This document shows positions 36,241 to 55,346 of a DNA stretch of 64,000 nucleotides, piece by piece. Source of the stretch: Bradysia coprophila (lineage: Eukaryota; Arthropoda; Insecta; Diptera; Sciaridae). Under the pieces are notes generated by a model. It saw only the letters and a list, made by a program, of their open reading frames with translations. It did not search any database and had not been told where the DNA came from. Where the stretch lies: NCBI RefSeq assembly GCF_014529535.1, contig NW_023503307.1:1791739-1855738 (forward strand), read 5' to 3'. Numbering within the stretch: the stretch's first letter is position 1; every line of letters begins with the position of its first letter. The position numbers were made by a program, and so were the translations under genes.

Positions 36241-38527
36241 TTGGTGGTCGGCGGTCCCTATTTAATCTCGTTTCAAACCAACCGTGTTACGTTTGTATAC
36301 ACTGTCAAGTTTCAGTAACCTTTTTTTGGAGTGCGCTGAACCACCACATTCTGTTAATGGTCTTGTGCTAGCTGGGAAATTGCTCTTCACCCTGACTGTT
36401 TTATCGTAGTGTTAGAAAATCCAAATCCGCTACTTCGTTACTCCGTTACTCGAGTTCACGCCGTAGGTGCACCTTCAATTTCCAAAAATACCGCATATCG
36501 GGTCATTTTTAATTCAGTTTTGGACATTGATTATATGACTTCAGCGTCATTTTGTGCAACTATCAGTAGTTGTAAATATTTAATTTTTCGGCGCAACTTG
36601 TCATCTTCAAGGCTGTAAACTTTGAAGAGGTCCCGCAGATACAGATAGGCGGGTGACACACACAAAATTTGACATTTTCGTAGAAAATTGATTCTCAAAT
36701 TTGACAATTTCATAGTAGGTGAATTCTGTTTTGTGTGTCTAATAAAATGGGGGTCTGTGTGACGTCACCAACAGTCTATCTCGAGAGATACACCACCTTG
36801 CCATCTCTCGAGTGTAACTCTGTTAAAAAAAATCATATTCCCATCTCCCTGCTGAAAATATCTTGCATTGCAACCGCTGCCACCTTGTGCTGTCATTTTA
36901 TTATTTCCGAATGAAAGCTCCGCTCAACTCCATCTACAAACAATAATTGCAACTGTCATCCGGCCAAGGTAAACAAGGTAAAAAACATTTTGAGTCAGTT
37001 CAATAATGAATGCCTCCAAGTATATTGTCGTGTTCGAAACGTCGTGCATTGTTACATTAAATTTTAGTCCATAATAAATGAATAAATTTTTGTAAAAAAG
37101 CGTAATAAATTGCTATTAATGTGAATGGTGTACAGTGTTCTAAATTTTGCATCGTTTAGTGTAATTAAATAACGAAAAATTCAAGAAAAACAGTCTGTGG
37201 CTGTAAGCAGGTGGTGTTTTGTTTGTGGTTACGAAAAATGTACTCAACGATTTGAAAACTTGTATTTGTGAAATAATTTGGTTGTTCAAATGCTTAAACA
37301 ACCGACATGTGGATGCCAATATGTTACTGAAAAGGATACATAAATGTGAGAATTATTTCAATAAATTGTTTTCTTATTTTTGTAAAAAAAAATATTTCCG
37401 ATTGAACATTGTGATGACCAAGACCATTTCAGTTGAAAAGTAAAAGTCAAACAGAATTTTGAAATTCTATATAAACACACTCAATGAACGGCCGGATCGC
37501 ATTTCGCGAAACTCGACAGTTTAGAATATAACCGAGTGGCAGTTTTATGTTATTTTCATTTTCACCGGTTGCCATAGCTAGCATATCGACCAAACAAATG
37601 TTATGTTTATTTTTGTCCCATTGGAGCGTGTATGTTAAACATGTTGTATCGAAAAACAAAAAAACTAAAATATATTTCGTCATCTACCTTTCGAGTTTCA
37701 AATTCCCATTTGAAGTTACAATTGAAATCCTTTTGGTATGTTACAATGTTTGCATCAAAGTCAGTTGAGACGAGGATAAAAAAAAATTAACAGAAAAAAA
37801 AACTCATTCCTGACGTAACGTATTATATCTTGGCTATTACCTAGACGTTATTCCTCACATCAATCGACGTGCCTATTTCATGAATAAAAACTGGTTTTCA
37901 TAAAACCGAACGAAGTTAAGTATGAAAAGCAACACAAAAAACTACTTGTCGATGTAATTTAAAAAAAAAAAGAGTCCGTTGCGTTGTGTTGTGTGGTATT
38001 TTATATACATACATTAAGACCATTTCGAAAGAGTTCCTGTGTAGCGGTTTGACATTGAAATCGTATTCATCTTTCCACGAAATTGTTTTAATTCGTATGC
38101 CTAAAACGGTCTAATGGTCGCATTTATCTACAATCTTATTGACCCAAATTGTTTTGACCACCTCAACCTCTTTGCTATTGTATAGTTAATGATTGAAAAT
38201 TGAAATTGATTTTTCATTCCAATTTCATCGGCTTAATGCAGTGTCGGTAGGCTTATTAGTTTTTATGATTACGATTTTTTTTTCTTCTTACAAAGTAATT
38301 AACGAGTTACGATAAATGAAAGTAAACAAAATGATGTTCATCTTATTATACCACAGAGAACGTCAAATGTGTGATAGTTCTCTGGGTAAAAATGTATAAA
38401 TTTATGAATTGCTCAAGGTAAAGCGAACCACACAACAGTTCAACGTTCAATGATCTCGGTGTGTAAGTGAATTTTTAGAGATTCGGTTAATCGAGGAAGC
38501 AATAGGAACATTTGGTTTGTTTTGAAT

Positions 38528-39435
38528 GATTCTTTTGAATTTCGACTGACCGAAATCGGCGCTATTTATTCCGGGTCTTTTTTGTGCCTAGTTAGGCCTT
38601 GGTGCCTAGGCCCCAAAACCAGTCTCAGATATTTTTGATCTTCAATACCTGGCTGGTTGTAAGTGGCCAAAAGTCGAAAAATTAGGTTTCGTAGTCCGGA
38701 TTTCATTTCCGTTAGGTGGCGAGGACACGGGCGTGTATGGGTTCGTTGGAAAGCTGAGGTCGAGTCGAGGTCGAGATCAATAAAATTTGATGATAAACGG
38801 CAGAAAATATGACTTCCGGAAAATTTCTCAGAATCTAGAAAACCTCGGTGAACTTTGATGAAGATTGTGACCTCACTAATGCAATTTATATTAAATTATT
38901 ACATGTTATGAATAGTAGAGGACCTCAGTTTTACAGCGATACGCATATTTAGTAGTTTGGCGGAGTGAAACACACAGTTTTCATCTGTTACGTAGTCACG
39001 TGCCAAACTACTTAATATCTGCATCGGTATAAAGCTGAGGTCCTCCACATTCATAATAAGTAATAATTTAATCAAATAATTGCATTAGTGAGGTCACACC
39101 TCTCATCAAAGTTCACCGAGGTTTTCTAGATTCTGAGAAATTTTCTGGAGGTCATATTTTCGGCCGTTTATCATCAAATTTTTTGAAGGTAATATTTGCC
39201 CCGGTAGTGCTTGACATCAGCTTTCCAAGGAACCCACACACGCCCGTGTCCTCGACACCTTACGGAAATGAAATCCGGACTACGAAACCCCATTTTTCGA
39301 CTTTTGGCCACTTACAACAAAAATATATAAGACTGGTTTTGGGGCCTAGGCATACCAAGGCCTAACTAGGCATATATAAAAAAGTCGCGGAATAAATAGC
39401 GCCGATTTCGGTCAGTCGAAATTCGAAAGAATCCC
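38528..39435. mobile_element. Fold-back element, copy A (~0.9 kb)
   Basis: The left end reads GATTCTTTTGAATTTCGACT..., the right end its reverse complement ...TCGAAATTCGAAAGAATCCC. The arms, each about 400 bp, pair with scattered differences and share blocks such as GACCGAAATCGGCGCTATTT, GGCCTTGG...CCTAGGCCCCAAAACCAGT and GGACACGGGCGTG. The centre holds GAAACACACAGTTTTCATCT and its flanks. Peptides that can be read from the arms appear in both because of the inverted symmetry; no transposase is encoded. Copy B is at 54459-55346. Confidence 0.88.
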
Positions 39436-40418
39436 TCTTTACTGTTGCGATCAATTGAATTATTTCGATTGTTTGTGTTCGTCAGTTTCTGGCTTAGCTC
39501 AGTTGAACCAATTATTTTCGTTAGTCTATAGGTTTTCCGTGAGTTTTTATTTCTAGTTATAGAAATGACTTAAACACTGGCACAATCTAAATAACTCGAA
39601 AAATACGCGCTCTCTGAATTACGCTCTTTCCCTATTTGGGAGGATATATTGGGGGTTACAGCATCGTTTTAACTTTAACGATGACTATAACGAAATTGCA
39701 AACTAAAACAGCTCGAAATCAGCTAAGCTTTCGTTAGAGTATATTGGATTCTTTTGAATACGATTAGCTAGTAGATGAGACAAAGTTCCCTGAATGATGA
39801 TGTGAGGAAAGTTCTACAAATTTCGAGCTATTTCTATTGCAAAAGGAAATTTCATCCAACAAGAGACAGTCATTGAATTCGCCATACGATCGTGCTTGTT
39901 TCACTCCCACTTTTCCAGCTACATATTAAGCTATTACGTAATTTCCGCAAGAGTCAAGCCTGAAAAAGATTTCAATGGATAAAGGACAAAAGAGATATCA
40001 ATTAGAATTTCGGCATCATAATAGAGGAGAATGATTTAAATGTTCATCTCTACTATAGTTCGACTTAAAACTAACCCGAATGATGAAATGTGCAACACAA
40101 ACTTTTTTATTATATAAATTTCAACTCTATGACCCGTCAGATACTCCATTTGTGAACATTCGGTTATCCGTGAATTACCGTTTAACACTTCTGCTGAGCG
40201 CTTTGTTCTGACATATTACCATAATTTACATAAAAAATCTTTTTTCATTTGATTTGAAACTAAGATTCGTTTTATTAACATTTTTAGCCCCGTACGAAGT
40301 ACGAAGGGGCTTATAGGATTACGATGCCGTGTGTAATTGATGGAATTCGAAGCAGACGGTAAGGGCAAAGTGTTTGCCTATGTTCATAGATGACGAATCC
40401 GCAATAAAAATTTGGGCC

Positions 40419-40500
40419 GTCTGTCCGTCTGTCCGTCTGTCCGTCTGTCCGTCTGTCCGTCTGTCCGTCTGTCCGTCTGTCCGTCTGTCCGTCTGTCCGT
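40419..40500 (+). repeat. (GTCTGTCC)n microsatellite array
   Basis: About nine nearly perfect copies of the 8-mer GTCTGTCC within the AGCCCCGTAC element. The matching array in copy 2 is (GGAC)n-type on the opposite strand. Any open frame across it (Arg-Thr-Asp-Gly type repeats) is an artefact. Confidence 0.95.
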
Positions 40501-40790
40501 CACGTCGATATCTTGAGTAAATCAAATCCGATTTCAAAAATTTTTTTTTTCCCTGAAAGATAGTCAAAATAGTGAGGCTAAGTTCGAAGATGGGCATATT
40601 CGGGTCGGCCCTTCGTGAGTTAGGGCCACCTAAGTGATTTAAGGTCTTTTGGTGATATTTATGGCAAAATAAACGATGGAAATGTAAATGACACGGCAAA
40701 TGATAGGTATTGTCAATACCAATCCAGGAAAAAAAAGTTTTTTACAATCGGGTGAGTGGACCGTGAGTTAGGGCCTTAGAAGTGAAAAGC

Positions 40791-41817
40791 TACTAGGGCC
40801 CTATGTGTATTTTACATATAACTCGAGCAAATTTCATCCGTTTTTCGTAATTTTTGTTTCATTTGGAAGGTAATCAAAGGCCGAATAGAATGTTGTTGAA
40901 AAAAAAAAAAAATTGGGTCCTCGGACTAAGGCCGCTACTAGGGCCCTATGTGTATTTTACATACAACTCGAGTAAATTTCATTCGTTTTTCGTAATTTTT
41001 GTGTCATTTGGAAGGTAATCGAACGCCGAATAGAAAGTTGTTGAAAAAAAAATTAAATTTGGGTCCTTGGACTAAGGCCACTACTAGGGCCCTATGTGTA
41101 TTTTACATAGAACTCGAGTAAATTTCATTCGTTTTTCGTAATTTTTGTGTCATTTGGAAGGTAATCGAACGCCGAATAGAAAGTTGTTGAAAAAAAATTA
41201 AATTTGGGTCCTTGGACTAAGGCCACTATTAGGGCCCTATGTGTATTTTACATTGAACTCGAGTAAATTTCATTCGTTTTTTCGTAATTTTTGTGTCATT
41301 TGGAAGGTAATCAAAGGCCGAATAGAATGTTGTTGAAAAAAAATTAAATTTGGGTCCTCGGACTAAGGCCGCTACTAGGGCCCTATGTGTATTTTACATA
41401 CAACTCGAGTAAATTTCATCCGTTTTTCGTAATTTTTGTTTCATTTGAAAGATAATCGAACACCGAATAGAATGTTGTTGAAAAAAAAATTAAATTTGGG
41501 TCCTTGGACTAAGGCCGTTACTAGGGCCCTATGTGTATTTTACATATAACTCGAGCAAATTTCATCCGTTTTTCGTAATTTTTGTTTCATTTGGAAGGTA
41601 ATCAAAGGCCGAATAGAATGTTGTTGAAAAAAAATTAAATTTGGGTCCTCGGACTAAGGCCGCTACTAGGGCCCTATGTGTATTTTACATATAACTCGAG
41701 CAAATTTCATACGTTTTTCGTATTTTTTGTTTCATTTGGAAGGTAATCAAAGGCCGAATAGAATGTAGTTGAAAAAAAAATAAATTTGGATCCTCGGACT
41801 GAGGCCGATACTAGGCC
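40791..41817 (+). repeat. Tandem array of ~145-bp units
   Basis: Units begin with TACTAGGGCCCTATGTGTAT at about 40791, 40935, 41082, 41227 (variant TATTAGGG), 41373, 41519, 41664, and a shortened one at 41808. Each holds AACTCGAG, TTTTTCGTAATTTTTGT, TTGGAAGGTAATC, GCCGAATAGAA, an A-rich run and GGGTCCTCGGACTAAGGCC. Period varies 144-147 bp, mostly by the length of the A run. Confidence 0.93.
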
Positions 41818-42305
41818 TATGTGTATTTATACTCAATAAATTAAAATTTTAGGGCTATTTGAAAGTTTTGTTTTATTTGAAAGGAACGTCGTACGGGGCT
41901 TCGTAATTGCGCTATGCGCAATTTCTAAGATGTACACATTACATAATAATTTTACTTTAACTACTTTAACCGGCGCATAGGCTTACGGTCAAAGTAGGGT
42001 GACAGACGCACTAGTTTCATTTGGAAGGTAATCAAAGGCCGAATAGAATGTAGTTAAAAAAAAAAAAAAATTGGATCCTCGGACTGAGGCCGATACTAGG
42101 CCCTATGTGTATTTATACTAAATAAATTAAAATTTTAGGGCTATTTGAAAGTTTTGTTTTATTTGAAAGGAACGTCGTACGGGGCTTCGTAATTGCGCTA
42201 TGCGCAATTTCTAAGATGTACACATTTCATAATAATTTGACTTCAACTACGTTTACGGGTGCAATAGGTCTACGGTCAAAGTAGGGTGACAGACGCACTA
42301 GGGTC
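41725..42305 (+). repeat. ~288-bp direct duplication at the 3' end of the element
   Basis: The stretch from TTTCATTTGGAAGGTAATCA near 41728 through GGGTGACAGACGCACTAG near 42013 is repeated in tandem from about 42016 to 42301. Both copies carry ACGTCGTACGGGGCTTCGTA and the near-palindrome ATTGCGCTATGCGCAAT, with a few substitutions between them. Confidence 0.85.
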
Positions 42306-43650
42306 ACGTACGCAATAGATATACGGGTTTGTACGGGGCTCAGTCGCAGCAGACGCTTCGACTGTTCTGATGGCTCGTTTGAATAACAATATGATCACAC
42401 TTTCACTCTTGCTCTCGGTTTGTTGAATATATACAATGCCATACACCAGAGCATATTAAACGGCCCATCATGTTAGATTATATTTATCTTTATTGAAGAT
42501 ATTTACACAAACTGTAAAAAAGCGACTATAACCTGGGCAAATGACTATACTACCGAAAATTATTAGCAATTTGTTTCTGTGTAACTCTGAAAAATGTTCC
42601 ACGGTTGGCATTCATTACAAATTAATTTCATGATCTTTTATCATCATCTAACAACAAGGAATACAAAAAATGTTAATCAATACAAAAAATTAGATGGGCT
42701 TCTTATGTGGATGGATAAATCAATCTCTTTTTTCTCGTATTTTCGTGCATAGAAATTCAAAATTCAATTATCTTCCCCCCGTCTCTCCATTACAATGGGT
42801 ACGATTCAATTTTCTGTTGAATAAATTCCCAAGTGGTTTCCAAATGCAATAAGCAAATGAAGTTTATTTCGATTCCGACGAAGAAAGAACGAACGAAAAA
42901 ACAACTTTATTTTTTATCTCTGTTGCTGCACAAAGCGCAAAGGTAATAACACCAACAAAGGTGTGGTGATCATGACTTTTATATATATGAACATAACAAA
43001 ATCTCCAATGCCTCAAGTACAAATATTTGTCTGCATTCAAATACGAAATTATCTCGGATATATTGAATTTAATAAAAATGTACTTTTTATAACCGCCATA
43101 ATGTCTTGTCCTTTAGGATATTTATTCCATTTTACATATAGTTTCTTTACCCGTCACTTATGTGTCGCAAACATTTTCAAATATAAATTGAAGCAAGAAA
43201 ATGTTATTGTTGAATTGCTTCGTTTGTGCTATTGGATTTTGAAAAGGCAATGAAATGATCCAGTTCTGGGTCGATGCAGTAAACTCTGGCGATGTGTTGA
43301 ATTATTTTGTTTAGTCACACAATCACTGTGTCCAATCACTGTGATTTGATAAATAAAATTTAAATTACATCGAGACATAGGAAGTCTTCTCTCTGTTTCA
43401 TATTAAATTCTGTTAATAGAATGTTATTAAAACGAAAAAAAAAACTTTATTTTCAGCTGCAGACATTAACAACATTCCGTGATTCTTCTCAACAGTTCTA
43501 ACACAAACGGAATCCAAATCAAAAATGTGGTTAAATTTTGAAATCCTCACAGCCTAAAATATTTTTTTTTTAATTTAATCCAACGGATAATGATTTAAAG
43601 AGTGTGTACAGCTAAAACTGCTCAAAATCCAAGATTTAAAAAAAGTGTAA

Positions 43651-49756
<6,106 letters not shown>

Positions 49757-49987
49757 ATGGCTTCGTACGCCTCATACGCATTGAGTAACCTTAATCGAAT
49801 ATATGAAATGACCGTAGGTAGCTATCAAATTTCCACAATGAAACCATCGAAAGACCTTGAAAATCTAGGAATTCTATTTGAAAGTACAAAACAACAAAAC
49901 ATTCGACATCTAAACTCTGATCGGGTTTATGCATTTTTCAGGCATGAATGCAACAGAAAATTAAATTCTTTGAAATATAAATCTTGA
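49757..49987 (+). CDS. 76-codon reading frame upstream of V-ATPase subunit F, possible small protein
   Basis: ATG at 49757 opens 76 codons (MASYASYALSNLNRIYEMTV...) ending at TGA 49985-49987, 56 bp before the V-ATPase subunit F ATG on the same strand. I do not recognise the product. It is polar and basic (ends FRHECNRKLNSLKYKS), with no signal peptide or membrane segment, two possible helices and one cysteine. If both frames lie on one mRNA, this would be a dicistronic transcript or a large upstream frame limiting translation of the second. It could also be a chance frame, as AT-rich spacers elsewhere in the window hold frames of this size. Confidence 0.35.
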   Translation: MASYASYALSNLNRIYEMTVGSYQISTMKPSKDLENLGILFESTKQQNIRHLNSDRVYAFFRHECNRKLNSLKYKS

Positions 49988-50043
49988 GATCAGAAATTGG
50001 AAACCAATCAGTTCACCGAAATATTCCACGAGGACGTATCACG

Positions 50044-50412
50044 ATGTCAAAATTGGATTTTGACAGTGTTCAAGGCAAGCTACTAGCTGTGATTGCCGAA
50101 GAAGATATTTGTGTGGGATTCGTCCTAGCTGGCATTGGTCAAGTTAATCCAAACTTTGAACGGAACTTTTTTCCAGTCACCAACGCTACAACTGATTGTG
50201 AAATTCGTGACGTTTTCAAACGGTTCTTACTTAGAGACGACATTCATATTATTGTTATCGATCAATTGAACGCCGGCAGGATTCGATCCGACATCATGTC
50301 CCACAATAAGAAGATTCCGGCAATTTTGGAAATACCATCGAAATACGTGCCGTACGATCTAGATAAAGATCCGATTTATAATATTGCAAAAAGAGTGAAC
50401 ATGGACGATTGA
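50044..50412 (+). CDS. V-type ATPase subunit F, intronless paralogue-like gene
   Basis: Subunit F sits in the central rotor stalk of the V1 sector of the vacuolar proton pump. The 122-aa product, starting MSKLDFDSVQGKLLAVIAEE, matches the family's usual ~120-125 aa. Motifs: GKLLAVIAEEDICVGFVLAG (canonical GKLI.VIGDEDT..GFLL.G), FKRFLLRDDIHIIVI, and AILEIPSKYVPYD near the C-terminus. The canonical GDED is changed to AEED and the middle is diverged. That, with the lack of introns, suggests a retroposed or tissue-restricted copy like fly Vha14-2 rather than the housekeeping gene. The frame stays open 5' to 49984 without ATG, so 50044 is the start. AATAAA at 50421 lies 9 nt after the stop. The gene lies within the presumed bazooka first intron, same strand. 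Confidence 0.9.
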   Translation: MSKLDFDSVQGKLLAVIAEEDICVGFVLAGIGQVNPNFERNFFPVTNATTDCEIRDVFKRFLLRDDIHIIVIDQLNAGRIRSDIMSHNKKIPAILEIPSKYVPYDLDKDPIYNIAKRVNMDD

Positions 50413-50420
50413 TTCCATCC

Positions 50421-50426
50421 AATAAA
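50421..50426 (+). terminator. Poly(A) signal of the V-ATPase F gene
   Basis: AATAAA starts 9 nt after the stop codon TGA (50410-50412), followed by a GT/T-rich stretch (TTTCTTTTGTTTTGTGAGTG). The 3' UTR would be only about 30 nt. Confidence 0.7.
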
Positions 50427-53400
50427 GTTTCGTGTAAATTGACATTTCTTTTGTTTTGTGAGTGCACTTGCCTTATATATCTAGCAAATCATCGATCATC
50501 ATCTGTGCGTTCAGTTATTATTAAACATGATAATATCACAAGAAATAATTAATTCGGACCAATGAACAATGTAAATAATATTCTTAAAACTTTTAACTGA
50601 CCGCAAAGTTGGAACTGTAATTTTCTTTCCATACCAATATACTTTTTAGATGATTGCACACCGAGCACACTGATACGTATATTTCATTGTACGGTTTCTT
50701 CGTACCAATTTCGAAATGATTTGTTCATTTTTTTGCCATCTTTTTTCTTCAAAACAAGATTTTACATTAGACGTTGTTCAATCAGTTGGTATCGATTGTT
50801 ATGATGTGTTCTGGCCATATTTTTTTTTAGAGAAAAGAATTGTAATGCAACGGAGGTCGATATGGTTCTTTTTTTGTAGATTCGTTAATCTGGAGTGACG
50901 TTGTCTCAGATGAACCGATATCGAACCAAAATGATTAAAATGAACGCGATGATTTGGTCAAAGTCATCGAAGCCTCGCAAAAAATGTAATAGAACTGAAT
51001 GTAAAACAGTTAGTACCAGGCTTGACATAAGTTCAACTTTGGGATAAATTTGAAGGTAAACATGAAAACACAGAAAGCCGTTGATCCCTAACAACTATAC
51101 CGTTTCATCCAATAATGCGCCCGTTGAAACGGGGATTGAACTCAATTCATCAGACCTCAATTTGGTTTGTTCTGAGCCTTAAATGAAGATTATGGTTCTC
51201 TTACTTTTCACTTTCATTCGTTTAAATACGACTGACTTCAAAAGTAATTTTTCGCATTTCTTGTTTCGTTTCGTTTTTATTTGTCAATTCATCAACCCAC
51301 AACGGAACAACATTGCGTTCATAGTTAATATTCCCAATTAGATATTGATGGAATTTACAATGTAATCTACATTCGTACATTGTCCCGGTACAACAACAAT
51401 CACAAAAAAAAAATCCGTGCCAAATCTATACACTTCCTATTCATTTGCAATTTCAATTCATAATAATGGATTTGAAAATGATTCCGAACAAAGGCCGAAA
51501 ATTCAGTTCACAAACATTTTTATACGGACTTGTTGTTGGCTCTAAGTGTGGGCAAGCTAAAATTAGCATTGATGGATTCATTAACATTAATAATAATTTT
51601 GCACAAATGTGTTTTTGTCCAAGTTTTAACACAAAATGTTGAGTTAATTTTTTATAACAAGAAAAAAATTTGTTACCAACACTTAATATCCTAAAATTGT
51701 ATTGTAGGCGTTAAAATATAACAAATCTGAGTGAAAAAAGTAAAAAAAAAAAATGTTTGCTATGAAGAGACTCTGATTCGTGGGTAAAAATGATTTTTTT
51801 CCGAAGAACAAAACACGTTTTGTTCACCACTTATACTTGTCTCGGAACTTATATACCATAGCAAATTACAAAAGAATTTTTCTAACAACACAAAAAAACA
51901 CACATCTTAATGATCTCTCGTGTGGATTGTTTCACTGTAAAATTTCAATAGAAAAACAGGAAATATGATCCTACATTTGACGAAGGAAAATAAGTTTTTT
52001 TTCGTGTTTTAAAGAAATCAACGACCCAAAACTGAAACCTATATACACAGATGATGAGGACTGCTTTATGGGTTCGTTTTTATTCTTTTCTTTTTTTTAG
52101 AAAACAATAAAATGTAAAGGCACTTTATGAATTCTTTAAAAAATATTCCATTGAACTTCTCGTTTTTGATGTTCCGCGATTTTCGCTTGAAAATTAATTA
52201 AGAATAAATATTTCAAATCTGTTGCTACTGGAACTATTCCGGTCGAACGATAACTTCTATTACCGTCATTTTTTATGACGTTGCATACTATTTGTGCATG
52301 AACCATTCGAAACAATTTTTTTTAAATAAAAACTACAGTCAATGGTCAATGTCAACCAAATTTGTGTCAAGATGTGTTCCAGCTGGTCGACTTATGATAG
52401 TAGTTGTAGTTGTAAATTGTAGACGAACGTATTTACAGTATAATTATTTGAGAGGTCCAACTGATAAATAAGCTGATAAATCAGCTGAGGCAAACATAGA
52501 CACAAATTTGGTTGACATAAAGTGAATATAGAAGATTGACAACTGAAATCTTGCGCACAATGCTCAAATCTTTCTGAAATTATCTACACACTCAATCTAC
52601 CTGTGGGGTTAGCGTAGTGTCATCTGTTATCATTTCTCTGTGCGCATACGGTGTGTCGTCAACCTCGGCCTTGTCTCGGTTTGACAAAACTTACATTAAG
52701 ACACATTTTATCTTAATTGCTATTTACATACACTCATAATGGAGTAGATTGCATAACTTCGTCACTTATTTTTGCCATCGTTCTCGACCACTGAAAGGGA
52801 TTGCTTTTTCAATAAACGAATACCCGCATTGCGGATTCCGCCACCACCATTGTGTAAACAATTTTGTGTTTCAATATGCAGTATACCTGCTTCAAGTTTG
52901 AATGACTTTATGCTCATATAGAAACGGATGGCCATCAGGTATCGACAACGACGACTGAAAAAAAGCAACTAGCTCTTATATAGTGGTATGATAAACATGT
53001 TGAAGTGAAAGATTTTGCAGCAAACACTAGGGGACTCTTCGCATGAATTAGCAAATGCAATGATTTCGTTGTGATACGTTTTGATGCCGTTTTCAAAAGA
53101 TAAAAAACAAAGTTTGAAAACACCTGAAGTGTTTAAAATCGGAACCACATTCCTCTATAACTTTCTTAATTTTTTGAATCATAATGTGCGTTAGTTGAAT
53201 TTTACAACCGCATGACTAAAGTTATTCTAAATTCTAAATTAAAAATTGTACAAATGTATTTCTGTTGTTAAATAACCAACAAAATGTCGTTCCCTTAATA
53301 AACCAATTTGTTCTTTTAAAGCCCAAATGTTAAGATAGCAAACATAAGATAAAAAACGTTAAACAAATTCAAATTTAAATTAAAATACGGAAAAAGTAGG

Positions 53401-54458
53401 AAAAAAACGAATCACATAATACTCCTTGACTTTAAAGTTTGTCTGTTAAATTCTGTTGAACACAAACAGTCCACATGAAAATAATAATAAAAAAGCAACG
53501 TAGATAATGTCTGATTCGGTTAAGATTTAACATCATATATATAAAACGTAAATGTACAAATATTTGCATATCCCACCATTTTAGAAGCATTATTAATTCA
53601 AAAAGTGTATATATTCGGAATCATATTAAGTTGCAAAGGAATGTGGAATTTTGACGTTCACTTCTTTAGAATAATTTTTTTTTTTGTTTTTTTAAATTCA
53701 AACTGAAGTCTTTTCAGCATTATATCGTTTTAAAACGAAACATTAATGAAGATTGAACGCGTCGGGAATTATTTAGTTCGACGAGTCAAATTGGTATATT
53801 AACTTTATGCTAATTTAATTGTCAATTGTCTCAATTGTAGAACGAAAATCTTTTTTTGTTGTTGTTTATTTTAAAGATTTCTTATTTGAATATGTCATTC
53901 GTATAGCATTTTCGAGATGCATTTTGTTTGCATACTAACGAAATTGTTGAGTCTTTTGTTTGTTTGTCATATATGCAAAGGAATCCAGTTCTGTCATTGT
54001 GTGGTAGAGGATTCTGAATCGATAATATTTACGCTGCGATTGCGAGTTTAGTTTGACTTGACTGATGCAGTTTAAGAAAAAGTAGGTAGATCGTTATCAT
54101 TGATCAATAAATGTTAACGTTTTATTAGTTGGATGTCTTTCGTATTAGACGTCTGCTTTTTATGGCGACAAGAAGGAGTGTGACAATAAAAAGCGAGGAC
54201 GTGATGACGTGGCCGAGAATACAGTTAAAAAAAAAAACTTTAAAATAGGACGTCCTAAAGCGAAAGTCATGGTACAGGGCCCAGAAAAGTCACTAAACAA
54301 ATACATGTAAAGTCAAAGTCATTGGCATTCTTAGAAAGTAAGTTAGTAGTTTCCACCTCGGGGTCGTCTCGTTAGAATCAGAAACACATAAAATAAAATA
54401 CAAAAATATTTCGGTTAATCTTCTTTTGTCAAAAGTTGACCACCAAACCAATGGGATT

Positions 54459-55346
54459 GAGGATTCTTTTGAATTTCGACTGACCGAAATCGGCGCTATT
54501 TTTTCCGGGACTTTTTTATATATGCCTAGTTAGGCCTTGGTGCCTAGGCCCCAAAACCAGTCTCAGATATTTTTGATCTTCCATACCTGGCTGGTTGTAA
54601 GTGGCCAAAAGTCGAAAAATGAGGTTTCGTAGTTCGGATTTCATTTCAGTAAGGTGGCGAGGACACGGGCGTGTATGGGTTCGTTGGAAAGCTGAGGTCA
54701 AGTACTCCTGGGGCAAATATTAACTTCATAAAATTTGCTGATAATCGGCCGAAAATATGACTTCTGGAAAATTTCTCAGAATCGATGGAACCTCCGTGAA
54801 CTTTGATGAGAGCTGTGACCTCACTAATGCAATTATTTGATTAAATTATTACTTATTATGAATGTGGAAGGCCTCAGCTTTACAGCGATACGTATATTTA
54901 CTAGTTTGGCGGAGTGAAACACACAGTTTTCATCTGTTACGTATAGTCACGTACCAAACTACTAAATATGGATATCGGTGTAAAGCTGAGGTCCTCCACA
55001 TTCATAATAAGTAATAATTTAATCAAACAGCTCTCAAAGTTCACGGAGGTTCCATCGATTATCATCAAATTTTATGAAGTTAATATTTGCCCCAGAAGTA
55101 CTTGACCTCAGCTTTCCAACGAACCCATACACGCCAGTGTTCTCGCCACCTTACGGAAATGAAATCCGAACTACGAAACCTCATTTTTCGACTTTTGGCC
55201 ACTTACAACCAGCCAGGTATGGAAGATCAAAAATGTCTGAGACTGGTTTTGGGGCCTAGGCACCAAGGCCTAAGTAGACATATATAAAAAAGTCCCGGAA
55301 AAAATAGCGCCGATTTCGGTCAGTCGAAATTCAAAAGAATCCCTCA
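54459..55346. mobile_element. Fold-back element, copy B (~0.9 kb)
   Basis: Same family as 38528-39435: left end TGAGGATTCTTTTGAATTTC, right end GAAATTCAAAAGAATCCCTC. Arms carry the same blocks (GACCGAAATCGGCGCTATTT, CCTAGGCCCCAAAACCAGT, CTTCCATACCTGGCTGGTTG). The right arm lacks a piece near the centre (about 55027-55030, after TTTAATCAAACAG) relative to copy A. Non-coding. Confidence 0.88.

Larger units (their letters stand above)
40286..42372 (+). mobile_element. AGCCCCGTAC-type element, copy 1 (~2.1 kb)
   Basis: Begins AGCCCCGTACGAAGTACGAA and ends with GTACGGGGCT followed by a ~30-bp tail (CAGTCGCAGCAGACGCTTCG...) that is shared with copy 2 at 55986-57276. In order it holds a block GATGACGAATCCGCAATAAA, a GTCTGTCC array, about eight ~145-bp tandem units, and a repeated 3' part with the near-palindrome ATTGCGCTATGCGCAAT. 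No protein-coding capacity beyond frames created by the array. It is a non-autonomous repeat of unknown class. Confidence 0.82.

Noticed and set aside
40319-40699. 126-codon minus-strand frame with Arg-Thr-Asp-Gly-type repeats
   Set aside because: It runs through the GTCTGTCC array; the peptide repeat is only the translated microsatellite inside a non-coding element.
40791-41817. Regular ~145-bp repeats considered as a CRISPR-like array
   Set aside because: Units are repeated over their full length with no unique spacers, in a eukaryotic genome: a minisatellite.
42963-43253. 96-codon plus-strand frame just before the bazooka exon
   Set aside because: Hydrophobic stretches reflect AT-rich codons; no membrane-protein family pattern, and it does not join the bazooka frame.
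54516-55287. Similar 60-66-codon frames read from both arms of a fold-back element, also in copy A
   Set aside because: Likeness arises because the arms are inverted copies; no protein motif, start context or splice structure.
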